Shown here piece by piece: positions 10,279 to 23,496 of a stretch of 64,000 nt of DNA. Under the pieces are notes generated by a model. The model was not told the DNA's origin and did no database searches. It was given only the letters and a program-made list of their open reading frames with translations. The translations under genes and the position numbers were made by a program. Within the stretch, counting starts at the first letter, position 1; each line of letters begins with the position of its first letter. This stretch comes from Dipteronia dyeriana (taxonomy: Eukaryota; Streptophyta; Magnoliopsida; Sapindales; Sapindaceae): assembly GCA_032871835.1 (NCBI GenBank), contig CM065295.1, forward strand, positions 23,570,501-23,634,500, read 5' to 3'.

Positions 10279-13265
10279 CTAAGATTTAGAAATCTTGGCA
10301 ATGCTCGGATCGGGCACCATCTCATATTCACGAAGGAGACTTTCATTCAAAGACTACATAATTATGTCAACCAGATCATCCATCCATTCACTACAATCCA
10401 TCCCAAGGACCAGTCCAACGTCAGGCTTCGACCAATCCACACCAGTTTCCTTGCTAGCATAGAATTCGAAAGCGAATGCTCGGATGGGACTTCCAGATAC
10501 ATAGGATGAGGCTCTTTACCTTGGCTGCGACAGTAAGCTCTCTACTCCCTCATTTGAGTCTGAAGAGACTCCAAGGACCTATCCATATGGTTTTTGATTG
10601 ACAATTCCCTATTAGCTCGAGCTTTATCTGTTGCCCAATTCTTGACCTTGAAGAATTCGCTAACCGAAACCAACCCCCATTGGAACTCCCTAAGAAGTAG
10701 GGCATCATAAGCATGGGACCTTTTAAAGAGATCAACCTCTTGCACTTCTAAGTTTCAGTTTGGATTCCTTTGAAAGGGATTCAACCATCAGGGTCCGACG
10801 TTCAAGGTCTTCAATTTTTTACTCATAAAATGACATTGCTCGGTCAGCCTCTTGTTCAGCCCTAAGCATCGATTCCTGGGCGACGGAAAGTGAGTCCTAA
10901 AAAAGATTTAGTTCTCTCTTCTGCAGTGAAACCCCTCTCCTCGACCTCTATCTGCTTCGCTAAACAACGATCAGCTAACTTCTGGGTAGAACTCGCCTCC
11001 TTTTGATAGGCCACATCAATTCGAGCACGGTTATCCTCACTTTCCTTCAATAGAGCCTCCAGATGCTTTATCGGATCAGCTTGATGTTGTTACGTCTGAA
11101 TAACCTCAACAAACTCAGCAACCACCTACAGGGAAGTAGGTTAAAGATGCTTAAATTAAGGCATATTTAAGGCATAGATCGAGTCAGTAGACCTACGTAG
11201 GTCTTACTGCTGAAAATATTATGAAGATGCTCCGAATAAGAGCCATTCCTGAAGCGGCTACAATGATCATCACCAATAAAAGTGCGGCCGGAGGACATGG
11301 TTTTTAGCATATCCTAGAGGGAAGGGTTTGTAGACTGCCCCTAGGATCTTATTTCTATAGCTTCAACTTTGAGGGGCAGGGAGTTATCTGTGTCCAAATA
11401 TCCTTGAGAATTCTCCCCTTCACCCAAAGAATTCTCCTTTTGAGTATTCAGGGAATCCCTAACATCACCATCCTCGTCGCTTGACTCAACGAACGACACC
11501 ACTCAAGGAACCTTGGGAGGGGGTCGAGCAGGAGAAAAAGTTGCCTTCCTTTTTTTGACCAGAGCACAATGAAGATCAAGATCAGCCAAAGGATCTTCTT
11601 GATCATCCGCTAAATCTTGAAAAGGTCTAAAAAAACCAGGGAAAGAGTGATCAACGTGTCCAGTAGAGGGTCCCTAACTCTTTCCTCGCTCCCATCAATA
11701 AACTGCTCAGCAGGCACCTCGTCAATCGGGGAATTAGGCTCACCGGATGCTACACCACTAGGATGCCTCCCCTTCCTGCCTTTATTGTTAGACACCCTCT
11801 GGTCACTACCAAGTCCCATAGGGCCACTCGGGCCGCTCGATTCCCCTACGGTCGGCTGAGCGACATCTTCAAGAACATACTCAGGAACTTGCTCATTTGT
11901 TTCCTCAGAATTCTCATTTGACTCGTCATTAGGTGAAGCAATCCCTTCTTTATTTTGATGAGAAGCATCTTTACTACTTGCCTGAATAATCGCATTTACC
12001 TGGCGGGCTTGAGCATCATAGACGACATCCATATCATATACTAAATCCAAAAGGGGTAAGAAGTTAGAGGAGTAGACAATAAAAGGCATTCAATAAAAGC
12101 AACAGTAAAGTTCACTCATAGCTTTTACGACGAGCAGAAATCTAAGCAAAAAAGCCAAGTTCTATCATTTTATTCTTATCAAAAAGGTAGGACTTACTTC
12201 TTTTTTCCAAAATACGCACCGTAGCCCGAGCAAGGTTAGTCAACTCAGCATTAGTGAAAATGGGCGGCGTTTGGTTCTAGCAATCGAGGGAGTAGAAGTG
12301 ACGAGGAACCTTCAATACTTCCCGATCTTCACCGATTGAAAGCTCGACCTGGTTTCCCCAGTTCCCTCCTATGAAAAACCAATTATTTTTTCAATATTTG
12401 TTGGAACTAGGAAAACCCCAGATGAAACCCTTTTTCTTGACATCTTGGGAAGTATCGATGCCCCGACCCACCTTCATTCTTTTGGGGATCCAGTTATCCG
12501 GATGGTTGGATAAAATAAAATATGTCCTAGTCTTACCATACTGCCTGAGAGTATAAAATTGCCTTATTTCACTAGGTGAAGGCGGCAACAACTTCATCCG
12601 GCTCTACATGTGCCACATGCACATCAGAATCCCATAGATGTTCGGGTCAAGCTGCGCTGGAGAAATCCCTACCTCGACATGGAACCAGGCAATGAAAGGT
12701 TAAAGGGGAATAGTCACCCCGCATCTAAACATAGACCCATAAATTGTAACCATACCTAGAGGAGAATTCCACTCGGCCCTGTCACCAGCAGTCATCATTG
12801 GGATAGAATCCCCTAGATTGAACCTAGCATGATACTCTCAATCTCCGCATCCCCGACCACATTCGGTTCGGCATCATACGCACTCGGGTGATCAATAGAA
12901 AAAAGAATCCGAGAGGCACGGTGTTTTTCTTCAACATCATTTTCACTAACTACTTACCTCCCAATCTAAATGTCGCTTGAACCATGTTTGCGAACCATGC
13001 GATTACTGCGATGCTTCCCCATCCTAGATCTTAAATGAGCCTTGTGATGATCAGAAATGGAAGACTCAGAGCTAGAAGAAGATTCAGGGTTGGGGCTAGA
13101 GGGGACACTAGAGTAAAGCCCAGAAACATCAGCATTCAAAAAGTAAGGTTGGTCAGGGGGAGTTTCCCCTAGTAATTTATAAATGCACGAAAATAAAAAA
13201 GTATCTCCGCACTCAAGCGCATCAAAGGCCTTAACAAAAAGATGGTGGCATGCAATAGGATTCAT
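10279..13265 (-). pseudogene. Antisense ORF of Tat element (gypsy-type 'putative transposase' family), decayed
   Basis: This runs opposite to the element. Open pieces lie at 12966-13265 (start), 12391-12597, 11610-12089, 10862-11050 and 10542-10745, and the end is a TAG at 10279-10281. The N-terminal part includes FHVEVGISPAQLDPN and IYGILMCMWHM, then a stop, then KLLPPSPSEIRQFYTLR. It resembles the plant 'putative gypsy type transposase' domain (PF04195), which is known in antisense ORFs of Tat elements. The middle is acidic and low-complexity and the C-terminal third looks coiled-coil. The end (MVPDPSIAKISKS) matches the equivalent protein in the other copy (MVPDPSIGKSSKS, around 56260-56300). 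It has several stops and shifts. The function of the intact family is unknown. Confidence 0.68.
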
Positions 13266-13824
13266 GGAAACTAACCTTAAAAGCAGACACAGAGAAACCG
13301 AACAAAAGCTTCAGTGAATAACCAAGATGAATCTGTTCGTGAGAAAACCTAGGTCTTGCCTCTTTCTGCAAAAATGAATGATAAGAATAGCCTCTTTCAT
13401 TTTAAATAAACCGCACAATGATTGAAAGACACAAAACCTTGGGGTTTTGAGAAGTGGGAAAAAATGAAAGAATAGAAAGAATGTTCGATGACGCAAGCGG
13501 CGTATCAGATAATCAGCGGGTCACATCTCATAAATACTAGTAGAGAAACCAAGAGATTAAAGGACATATGTCCTGGAGAGAACATATCAAGCCATTAGGA
13601 TTTCAAAACGTCACAATCATTGAGATTTCTCATGAAAAGACAAATAGCACGTACGTGGTCGCCATTAAAACACGTCATAAATGCTGCGAATTGATTAAGG
13701 GTTATACTTCCTATTTAATGAGGCATTAATGGAGGACAGGACAAAAAGCTAGTAGGAATTTCAAGCAATTAAAATACTTCCGCTAACACGAATTCCACTC
13801 GGCAAAAGTATTTTAAGGGGGTAT

Positions 13825-14671
13825 TGTTATATGTATATTTTATTGAATGTACACGTCACTGATAGGTAAGACAATCCCCTAAATAGATTGCCAGATAAGC
13901 ATCCAAGCTGGCATCTGGAAAACATCATCAGTGGTACAACAAAGACACAAGAACCCGAGTAAGGCCGAATACGAGTACTCGGCATGTTCAGCTTTACTCG
14001 GGACATGAGAAATCTGAGTAAAGGATAATAATGATCCTCAAGTAAATGAGCCTATAAAGGAATCTAGAATCATACTCCAATACGGAAATATCCTTATTAC
14101 GTTCCCCCTGCATCAGAGAAGGAAAGAATTTCTAGAAGGATAAAACACCAAGAAGGAAATAATTCCAAAACAAGCAATAATTCTACTCTTCTAGAAGAGA
14201 ACACACCGATCGGGGAATAAGTCCTAAATGGACCACTTAACTAGAATCCTGTGAAGATTCTAATTCAAGATATCCAAATCAGGAAAGAAGATAAAGACGA
14301 CTTCAACAAGCAACCAATCCTAAATACAATTTATTTTCCTTACTTGAACAACAAGGATTAAGGATATATGCATGTATAAATAGACCTATAATCTTAATGT
14401 AAAAGAGAGACGAAATAGAGACGAAAAAAAAAAAGAATCACTAAAAAAGAGAGAAAGAGAGATCGAGCGGTGTATCTTGTCATTCAATAGTGGATTTAGC
14501 TTGGTTGTGCATTCAACCACCCGTAGATGTTTCTCCAATCATCGAAGTTCTACTACGTAAACTCGTGTCATAACAATATCAATTGCATTCTCTTTCTTTT
14601 TCTCTTTTAACAGGTCATAACAAAATCCAAAACTGTTGACTTTCTTAACCATCAAGAAATTGACGTCAACA
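13825..14671 (+). mobile_element. 3' LTR of the Tat-type element (847 bp)
   Basis: It starts TGTTATATGTATATTTT after a polypurine-like tract and ends GACGTCAACA at 14671. It aligns with the 886-bp LTR at 58889-59774 (reverse) at both ends. A TATA box (tataaata, about 14375-14382) lies 5' of a purine-rich leader, as expected for U3/R. A TA microsatellite begins directly after the LTR end, so a target duplication cannot be read. Confidence 0.85.
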
Positions 14672-14675
14672 TATA

Positions 14676-14710
<35 letters not shown>
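14672..14710. repeat. (TA)n microsatellite
   Basis: An uninterrupted TA run apart from one G, directly abutting the LTR end. Confidence 0.95.
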
Positions 14711-14713
<3 letters not shown>

Positions 14714-14911
14714 TCTTTGATTGTCTCTAGATGAACTAGTTAATCTCTCTGGATGATCAAATGAATTTCGTTTGTATCCGGATGCTTAGAAGAAGATGGT
14801 AGTTGTTTGTCCACACAAACATCATAACATTGTTGGGAAGGATTGTTTTTGGTTTGTATTGTTAAAAAATTTGTGATAAACTTGCAGTTTGAGAGCGATA
14901 TTTGAGTAAGA

Positions 14912-15463
14912 TCGGTTTCATGAAAATGAAATATCATTGTATATTTGAATTATCCTTCGTGAGAGCTTCGAAGTGGTATACCCAAACTCACAAATCGATT
15001 AATGGGTGAATGAGAAATTGAGTCTCAAAGTGAACCCATTGTGTAAGAGAAAAAAAACATCCCACATTGGTTGAGTAAATAACTTATATGTAGTATATAA
15101 GTAAGTGTGTGATAATAGCTTATCAACATGTGTGGTATAGAGGCACTTTCTCGCGCGCACATGAGGGGGGAGGGGTGCGAATCAAGGTCGGTTTCATGAA
15201 AATGAAATATCAATGTATATTTGAATTATCCTTCGTGAGAGCTTCGAAGTGGTATACCCAAACTCACAAATCGATTAATGGGTGAATGAGAAATTGAGTC
15301 TCAAAGTGAACCCATTGTGTAAGAGAAAAAAAACATCCCACATTGGTTGAGTAAATAACTTATATGTAGTATATAAGTAAGTGTGTGATAATAGCTTATC
15401 AACATGTGTGGTATAGAGGCACTTTCTCGCGCGCACATGAGGGGGGAGGGGTGCGAATCAAGG
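14912..15463. repeat. 276-bp tandem duplication, nearly identical copies
   Basis: 14912-15187 and 15188-15463 are direct tandem copies with almost no differences by eye (one seen near 14943/15219). The unit holds 'catcccacattggttgag', a phrase common in promoters of plant LTR elements, followed by a TATA-like 'gtatataag' and an odd GC-rich piece (ctcgcgcgcacatgagggggg). The near identity points to a recent event. No coding capacity is evident; it may be part of an LTR remnant that continues to about 16215. Confidence 0.9.
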
Positions 15464-18400
15464 TCCTTACCTTCGATTGCACGACTCAAGTATGGACGCG
15501 AGTTGCTTACACGAATGCCACTCCGGTTGGACCGTGAGAGTACAATCAAATTTTGCTACTATTTTGAATTTATTTTTTTCTAAATCAGTTTGTTGATAAG
15601 GAAAGAATTAATTATTTTCTCTAAGTCAAACGTTTTAAACGAATGATAAGGAAGAATGGTAATTTCCATTTTTTGATTAAATTAATTTGAATTAAGGAAA
15701 TAGTTGATTTCCGTTTTGGGTTCTGATACTTATTTGAACACTAAGTAATCAGAATCGGTTATTTTGGATTCTGATTCTTACTTGATCACTAAGTGATCAG
15801 AATCAATAATCAATCAGGAACAAATCTTTTTGGAATATTATTCTTTAATTAATTTTCCTTCATCATATAAAACGTATTCATTAAGAAATTTAGAAATCAA
15901 TCTCTTTGACTTCGGTTAATCGGTTACATAAGAAGCCCTAGTTTACACTTCAACGAATTTTTTTTAAAAAAAAAAAAACTTGCATCCATGAAATTTTAAG
16001 ATATCATTCCTTCTCTCTCTATTTTCGGTTTTCTTCTTCTTTTTCGCTTGGTAAGTTCGAACCTGATTTGAGTTCACTGAGAGTGGTTTTGCTTCGCACT
16101 TCCACTGTTGAATCGTTGTATCTTGAGAGACAATCGATATACACATATGGTGTTATATACGGTGAAATTGTCTTAAGGACACCGTGTGAAACACTGACCT
16201 CGATTCCCTAACATTTGTTTCTGTTTGTTATTTTCTACAGATTCAAATCAGATTGTTTTTACATATTACAAACAACATGTATATTGTTTGTAACGAATGA
16301 ATTTCGTTTGTATCCAGATGCTTTGACTGTAGGGATTGATTGTTTTTTATTGTAGTAGTCTTACCCTCCATGCGTGGAGAGGATGATCACCCTGAGTAGT
16401 GTCCGTTCGTTTGTTTTTATATACTTTTCCTTAATAAAAAATCACATTATTAAGTATCTATTGTATGTTGTTTGTATAAATTGTTAGGACTTTTTTTTTT
16501 CAAACCTTGGGTGGGGTTCGAGGTGTGCAAACAAGTTTGATGAGAAAGTGTGATGCCTCCCACCGAAATATATGCACACTCGTGACTGTTCGTCTTAATC
16601 TAATTCTATTTTTATAAAAAAAATAATTGACCGTCAATTAAAATAATTGAAAACAAAACTTCAAAAATAATGTAATGTCATAATTGTTAGTTAATTTTTT
16701 TTATAATCAAAACCCGTAAATTGCTCAGGTTCTAAGACTATTATATATAAAAGCTAGAGATCTCATGAAAAAATATATATATACATTAATGTTTCAGTTA
16801 AAATTTGCCATTAATAATATGTTAGACGAAAACATGATCAATCTCTAATTTCGGTGTAATTGGTTATATATAACTATGGTTCAAAATGACTTTTCATTTA
16901 TAATAATACGAAAACAAATGTCTTATTGATCTGTCTCTCAAGGGGATCATAGAAATGTAGAATAACAAGTCTCAACCTGAATGGAGTAAATGTAGTTGGA
17001 AAAGACAACCTTCCACAATATTCTTTCATGAAAATCAAGTAATTAAAGATATGGAGACCCTTCAATTCAACATCACTGCGAATTAATTACTTTAGTTTTC
17101 TCTAATTAATTAAATAAACCACCGATTAACTGATTAACAATTCGACAATACCGACCTGCTAGAAATCACTAACACGTGTCCCTACAGTATCCTAAATTCC
17201 TAATACAATATTTTTTTTTAAAAAAAAAAGTACTAGGGGTCTAGCCATCACTAGTAATTTTTTGATCAAGTCAATGCCTCTAGCTAGTTATACATATACA
17301 GTTGCGTAGAAGCCAATATAGCCATATAAACGGACAAAATGGATTTCTTACTAGGATTATTTTATATACGTTTGAGAGGAAAACAATTTATTTATTTTTT
17401 ATATATATAAAAAAAAAAAAAACATTTGTCGAATGCATTTTCCATCCAAAACAAACTTTTTATATACCCTTTTATTAAGTTATTTTTCTCCAATAAACGG
17501 TACAGGTGATTCTTTGATACGGAAAAAAAAATAAGCTTTTCGTTTATTTTAACAGGAAACTATATAATCATAAATATACCAGGAAACACTTTTTAATGAA
17601 TCATATAAAAAATATTCTCAAACACACTATTTATCAAACTCGGCTTTGCTGGATTTATAAAATAGTGTGTGATCGATCATATATATATAAGTCCATGTTG
17701 TGAGTTGAAATTCAAACTCACATGTCTAACAGCATATACTCATCAATCTCATGAGGAAAATGGTACGTTGAATGTGGTTGCGTGGCTACAAATCTATAAT
17801 TAATTATGTTAAATGGGGGCTAATAATATGAGTGGGATTTATAAGAACTGTTTTTAACATGGCATGATCCCGCAATTAATGTATCTTCTAATCACAGATT
17901 TCGGCGCTAGCTTTGATTATCAAACTATAATAGATCAGTCTCCTCCCATTCAGTTTATTTTGATTTCTTTATTTCTTTACTTGTGTTGATTTCATAAAAG
18001 AGTACGTCTTGCATGTGATCATTGTGTCTCTCTATAATATGTACAACCTAAAAAGTTTTCTGTTGATGACAAGAAACTTAATTAAATTACATTCTTAGTA
18101 TCTTTTGTATCGGAATTTCTATTGTCTTCAAGATGTATTATAGACTTGGAAATAGTTATCCAAAGACTCTAATCAAACAACACTACTTTATTCTTAGATC
18201 TTTGTATCTCTTAGTGTTTTTTTTTTTTTTTGAAAGATTGTATCTCTTAGTAATTTTGAAGACAGCAAATTGAAAAAGTCCCTTCAAGTTTTATTGCATT
18301 TCTTATAGTTTTCGTTTGTGAGAATCTTTTCTTGACATGTGCGATTGTGAAAGTTATCATACTTGGTGTGAAAGAAAGTAGTACAAATAAAACTTTCTAA

Positions 18401-19090
18401 GATCAGTGTGATAATTTTCAAATATTTAGAATTAGTAGGGTTGACCCAGAAAAGCTAGCTTGATTTTGATATAATTATGATACTGTTGATAGCCAATCCC
18501 TAAAGCCATGGCATGATATCTGCTAGACAACTGATTTAACGGTTTTCTTTTATTTGTAACTGTCATTGTCACAAGAATGTAAAAAAAAAAAAAAATTATC
18601 CTCCAATCGATGCCTCTTATTCATATATTTAAGGGTTTTCTTTTTTCTTTTTCAAAGATTTTGCCATGTCCATAGCCGGTTTTAGTGGCTTTTCAAGTGA
18701 AATTTTGATGCCTTTTGAAGTCTAGGGCTGCATGATTTGAGCATTAATTTGGGATAGTGATTAAGACTTTGACACATGACTACTAATCTTATTATGATTA
18801 TGATTTCATCATGATGTTGTTCTGACATAATTAATTTGCTTTAAATTTGAATTTATTATTGCCTAAAATAAATTGAATTTATGAAGGATAAATAAGTCAC
18901 TATTTGGTGCGTGATAAATTCATCTAATTTCGACTTAGAGATTATTAGGAGACTAGGAGAGTAGCAAAATTTAAGAATTTGTAATCTGAAATTTGAAAAA
19001 TAAAGAGAATGAAAGAAAAGGTTTAATAAATGTGGTGATTCAATCTTAGAACATTGTCCGTGCCCTTTACCATTAAATCATATTTGTATT
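15464..19090. other. Intergenic DNA, no gene seen
   Basis: AT-rich with many homopolymer runs. The part up to about 16215 reads like an LTR remnant: a 'gaatttcgtttgtatcc' block at 16298 also occurs at 14763, and the phrase at 16165-16212 ending 'ccctaaca' looks like an LTR end. I could not define its limits. No open frame here has codon or motif support. Confidence 0.6.
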
Positions 19091-19505
19091 GGAGCATTTC
19101 CAATGTAAATATATATTTTGTGAAAATTAACTGCTACATAGGATAGATAGTTAAAAAGTTAGAAAAACTTTCTCCAATGTAACTATCTAACTTCAATATG
19201 AAGATGATATGTGACAAAAACAAAAGTTACAGAATATGAAATTGGGTTTTTAGTTCTAAAAACTTTCATAGAAATCCGGATTATAATAGGATTTTTAATT
19301 ATTTCCACCAATAATATTAAAACTCATTTAATTGTAAAATAAAATAAGATAAAGTAATAATTATTTTATTACGATTGGTCAGCATATTTGATTTTAGATA
19401 ATTTAATTGGATATGTGATTATGCATTTCTCATAATGAATAGAAATAATAGAAATGTTGATGCGACAGTATTTAGAAACTCAAATATTTACATTGGAGAT
19501 ACTCT
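19091..19505. mobile_element. MITE-like element, 415 bp
   Basis: The ends are inverted repeats of about 22 bp: 19091-19112 (GGAGCATTTCCAATGTAAAT) and 19484-19505 (AGAGTATCTCCAATGTAAAT on the other strand). A further inverted 'ctccaatgtaa' lies inside at 19172. It has no coding capacity. I cannot see a clear target duplication, so the superfamily is open (hAT or Mutator type are both plausible). Confidence 0.55.
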
Positions 19506-20442
19506 AGATATACACTTAAATACAAGCGCAAAATCCATCAAATTGATCTACTACAAGCTGCATAAATATATGTATCATACAATATCACATAATAATCTTC
19601 TTGTATCTATCTTATTGGAGATGGAATAAATTGATAAGGTGGGTAATGCAAATCTTTAATTAAAAATAACTTAATCTTTCTGTTTGTGTCCAGGATTATC
19701 CAACCATGTTTCCTTTTCTAAAGGAAATCACGTGTTTCCAAATTATGTTTATGAATCAATCGAGAATAAACTAGTCAGCTGAATAAGCTGTGAAGCATAT
19801 ATAATTTGTACAGGAAATTCACAAGTTTTACAATATTGCACTTTACTCACTACACTTCCTTGGGGGAAGCTAAGAAATATTAATATTCCTCGTACAAAAC
19901 CAGTACTCAACTCAACAACCAAACACACCATAATAAAATGGACACCACACAATAAATTAGCTAGAGACCACACACACGTCATAACATTGTAACCCCCAAA
20001 CGTGCACTGCTCACCTGCAACAGTTTTATTATTTTCATTTTTAAGTATACATATAACAGACGTGCTCCCTGGTAGTGTTCACAATTTTGTAAGTTGGACA
20101 CATAAGATAAGCTGATCAGCTAATAAATAATTCATAAATATTCCATTGTGAGCAGTAAAAATACTGTTTTATTACTCGTTAACTTGTTGAATTAATCAAA
20201 TTAAATGACCGATTTTGTGTATAGCGGGTCAAGTAAGTTTTTTTTTGGTTTTGTTTTTCTGGGTGAATAAATTTAGGTAATTCATGCAAGTAATGCGAGT
20301 GAATTATCATTAAAAAAAAAAGACTACAAAAAATGGAAAATCCGAAGAACATGTTCGAAAATGATAGAAAACTGTTTAGAATTTTAATATTGTACTCATC
20401 CACAACTATACAACCTATGTATGTACAGTGAGCTTATTAACC
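19506..20442. other. Intergenic DNA upstream of the polygalacturonase gene
   Basis: AT-rich, with no credible gene. It presumably holds the distal promoter of the gene that starts at 20537. Confidence 0.5.
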
Positions 20443-20452
20443 TATATATATA
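20442..20452 (+). promoter_or_regulatory. TATA box of the polygalacturonase gene
   Basis: A 'ctatatatata' run lies about 90 bp before the ATG at 20537. A start of transcription near 20475 would give a leader of about 60 bases, normal for a plant gene. Confidence 0.6.
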
Positions 20453-20536
20453 CCGACTCACTTAATTATCTCCTTCAACAAACCCATCTCCACTTGAAAA
20501 TCCTCTTTTAATTCCCCCTCTAAAACCCTACTCTCA

Positions 20537-23496
20537 ATGAAAATGAAAATGTCTGCTTTTGATCTCACAAAAGTGAGGTTTATGATGATGACCATTCTCA
20601 TGGTTGTCTTGCTTCTTTTCTCATCCAGCTTTGAGACTTGCTTCTGTTCTAGAGAAGGCAACCACTTGAAAGTAAACAGCGAAAATACGACACCGTCCAT
20701 ATTCAAAAAGAGAGTGAAAGAGTACGGTGGTGGCCGCCGCAAATTGTCAAAGTTCATGGGTAGTACTTACACACGGTCGATACCAGACGAAACAATGGCG
20801 GCCAACTCTGCCACTTTTAACGTTTTAGACTTCGGTGCTAAAGGTGATGGTCACACCGATGACACAAAGGTGATAACTCGTTACTTTATACCTTTATACT
20901 CTACTTTACAAATTGATATGAAGTTTATGACGTATCTACTAATCAGGAATCACAATATTGAAAGAAAAGTAATTTATAAATTAAGTTACGTGAATCTCAT
21001 ACAGAAATTATGAATTAAATTTTTGTCAGAAATGAAACTCAATATCCTCTCTCACCTAAAAAATAAAGTTCCCTTTGGTTTCCTTTCATTTTCATTTCTG
21101 AGTCATAAAAGCTCCCTAAATGATTTCAAGCAACATATACACTGTTATATAAATTCGGGATATTTTTAGGAATGAGATGATTCAAACCCACATATTTAAA
21201 AGGTTTACCACCAAACCAACATAATCTCGTCTGTTCGATTGCCGTTTAAATCACCAAATATTACATGTTTTTTCTTCGGTGTGAGAATTAATTAATTAGC
21301 AGGCATGTCGCATGGAGGTGTTGACTCATCGCTCATCAAATGCATATATATAAAGTTGGTTTTGTGGAACGTGCTTTGAACGTGAGCAGCAGTCATCGAC
21401 ATCAAGACTTACAAAATATTTTTGGAAACACAATCATGTGAAAAATGACAAAACACGGGATATATATGCTGCTACAGATATCCTTCTCATTCATAGGAAA
21501 GAATAAAAAAAAAATCTGGAAAGGAATAAAAATTTATTAAAATTATAATAATCATCAAACTCAAACTGAAAAGTGTTAATATTTGGGCGGCAGGCATTTG
21601 AATCAACGTGGGCAGCAGCTTGTAAAATGGAGGCATCAACAATGGTGGTTCCTTCTGGTTCTGTATTCTTTCTTGGACCCATTTCTTTCTCTGGCCCTGA
21701 TTGTCAACCCAACATTGTTTTTCAGGTATTCATTTCATTTGCACCACTCAACTTTTAAAACTATTTTTATTTATTTACAATAATTGAAAGGAATACAAGT
21801 CTCTTATTGACCATTCAATCAAGTAACTCTTCTTTTATGCTAAAATTTGATGACTGATTCCATATCATATACACCTGTGATGAATGCAGTTGGACGGGAA
21901 GATCATAGCTCCAACAAACTCCGGAGCTTGGGGATCAAGTCTCTTACAGTGGCTCGATTTTTCACAGCTTAAAGGGATTACTGTTACAGGTAAAGGAATA
22001 ATAGATGGGAGAGGCTCGGTCTGGTGGAATGACTCTCCTACATACAAACCAACAGATGATTCAACAGTTAGCAACTCCAAAAACACGGTAAGCGCCCAAG
22101 ACAGACCTGCTGCAGGACTAAACAAAATCGTTTCTAAATTTACAATACGAATTGTAAAAATGACTAAAACAACTATATATGATTAATGATAATGATATCA
22201 TGTCACAAGGTAACTCAGTTGAATTCTATAAACTAATCATCATTCTTATGTGAATCAACGTTGACAGATAACTAGGAAGCTTGGTGCTAAGATGCCAGAA
22301 ACTAGGCCTACGGTGGGTGACTTTCTTGCCTAAAACTACTAAAAGGAACGATATTCGAATCAGAAATTCATGTTTGTCATCCTTCTTGATGTATGCAGGC
22401 TCTCAGATTCTATGGAAGTAATGGTGTGACAGTTACTGGTATAACCATACAAAACAGCCCTCAAACCCACCTCAAATTTGACGACTGCACAAGTGTTCAA
22501 GTTTCAGACTTCACTGCTTCATCTCCCGGGGACAGCCCCAACACGGATGGAATTCACCTTCAGAACTCCCAAGATGTTCTCATCTATGGCAGTACTCTTG
22601 CATGTGGTAATTCTTAAACCCCCAACTAGGGTGAGTAATGCCATCTTGTCCCTCCTCAATTTTATCTAACATAATCGCTATTGCTTTCTACAGGAGATGA
22701 TTGTGTATCCATACAAACTGGATGTTCCAACATATACGTACACAATGTGAACTGTGGCCCTGGACATGGAATTAGTATTGGGAGCCTGGGAAAGGACAAC
22801 ACCAAAGCCTGTGTTTCAAATATCACTGTCCGAGACGTTACAATGCATAATACTATGACCGGTGTCAGAATAAAGACATGGCAGGTATGAATTGCTTGAA
22901 CTCTTACCTAACAACTTAAGCTTTTGAGTCTAGTGGTACCTAACATGCAAGTTTTTCATATTTATTCTTCCATCTGCATCCTATCACCTAAATTTTCTGC
23001 TTCAATGCATGTATGAAAAGTATTGCATAACAAAAAATGTAATATAATCATTTAAACTTCAAACTTAAATATTCAGCTATGCTCAAACCTATAGTCTTGA
23101 TTCTTACTGCAGGGAGGGTCAGGCTCAGTAAAACAAGTCATGTTCTCAAACATTCAAGTCTCTGAAGTCAAAACTCCGATCATGATTGATCAATACTACT
23201 GTGACAAGAGCAAATGCCAAAATGAAACTTCAGCTGTGCATGTATCAGATATAAACTACATGAACATACGAGGAACTTATACAGAACAACCTGCACACTT
23301 TGCCTGCAGTGACAGCCTTCCATGCATGGGCATATCTCTAACTACCATAAACCTAACTCCATCTCAAAATTCCATGCAACCATTCTGTTGGAAGGCATAT
23401 GGAGAGCTGAAAACTGCTACTGTACCTCGAATTGCCTGTTTGCAGACAGGCACACCATCAAAATCCAGAGTTCAGCCGAACAGTGACTCCTGCTAG
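20537..23496 (+). CDS. Polygalacturonase (GH28), seven exons, 496 aa
   Basis: This is a glycoside hydrolase family 28 enzyme that cuts homogalacturonan in pectin, secreted to the cell wall. Exons are 20537-20869, 21594-21725, 21890-22087, 22268-22312, 22399-22606, 22694-22884 and 23113-23496. All introns are GT-AG, phases join cleanly, and the stop is TAG. Residues ~13-32 form a hydrophobic signal or anchor. All four family motifs are present: SPNTDG (282-287), GDDC (306-309), GPGHG (327-331) and RIKTWQ (364-369). The catalytic Asp286, Asp307 and Asp308, His330 and the substrate-binding Arg364/Lys366 are therefore kept. The C-terminal Cys residues of the family are present. The first of three closely spaced in-frame ATGs is taken as start; a TATA box lies about 90 bp upstream. 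It resembles the Arabidopsis At1g48100-type clade by memory of family wording, not by search. Exo versus endo action cannot be told. It appears intact. Confidence 0.93.

Larger units (their letters stand above)
7883..14671 (+). mobile_element. Tat-type Ty3/gypsy element, 5'-truncated
   Basis: Integrase sequence starts at the seam with the LTR fragment. A long non-coding stretch follows, then an antisense gene (10279-13265, -), a polypurine-like 'ttttaaggggg' tract at 13811-13821, and a 3' LTR. An integrase followed by a large extra region carrying an antisense ORF is the known plan of the plant Tat lineage (Retand, Grande, Ogre and relatives). The 5' LTR, gag, protease and RT/RNase H are absent. 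The related minus-strand copy at 55915-59774 shares the LTR, the 3' non-coding repeats and the antisense gene, which confirms the family. Confidence 0.8.

Noticed and set aside
1..14671. One complete Tat element from the LTR at 1-149 to the LTR at 13825-14671
   Set aside because: No primer site follows 149, and viral sequence intervenes; the left LTR is a separate 3' or solo LTR.
18195..18255. Poly-T tract flanked by 'tgtatctcttagt' repeats as a retroposed insert
   Set aside because: Flanking repeats are short and the insert is only a T-run and a few bases; slippage or chance is as likely.
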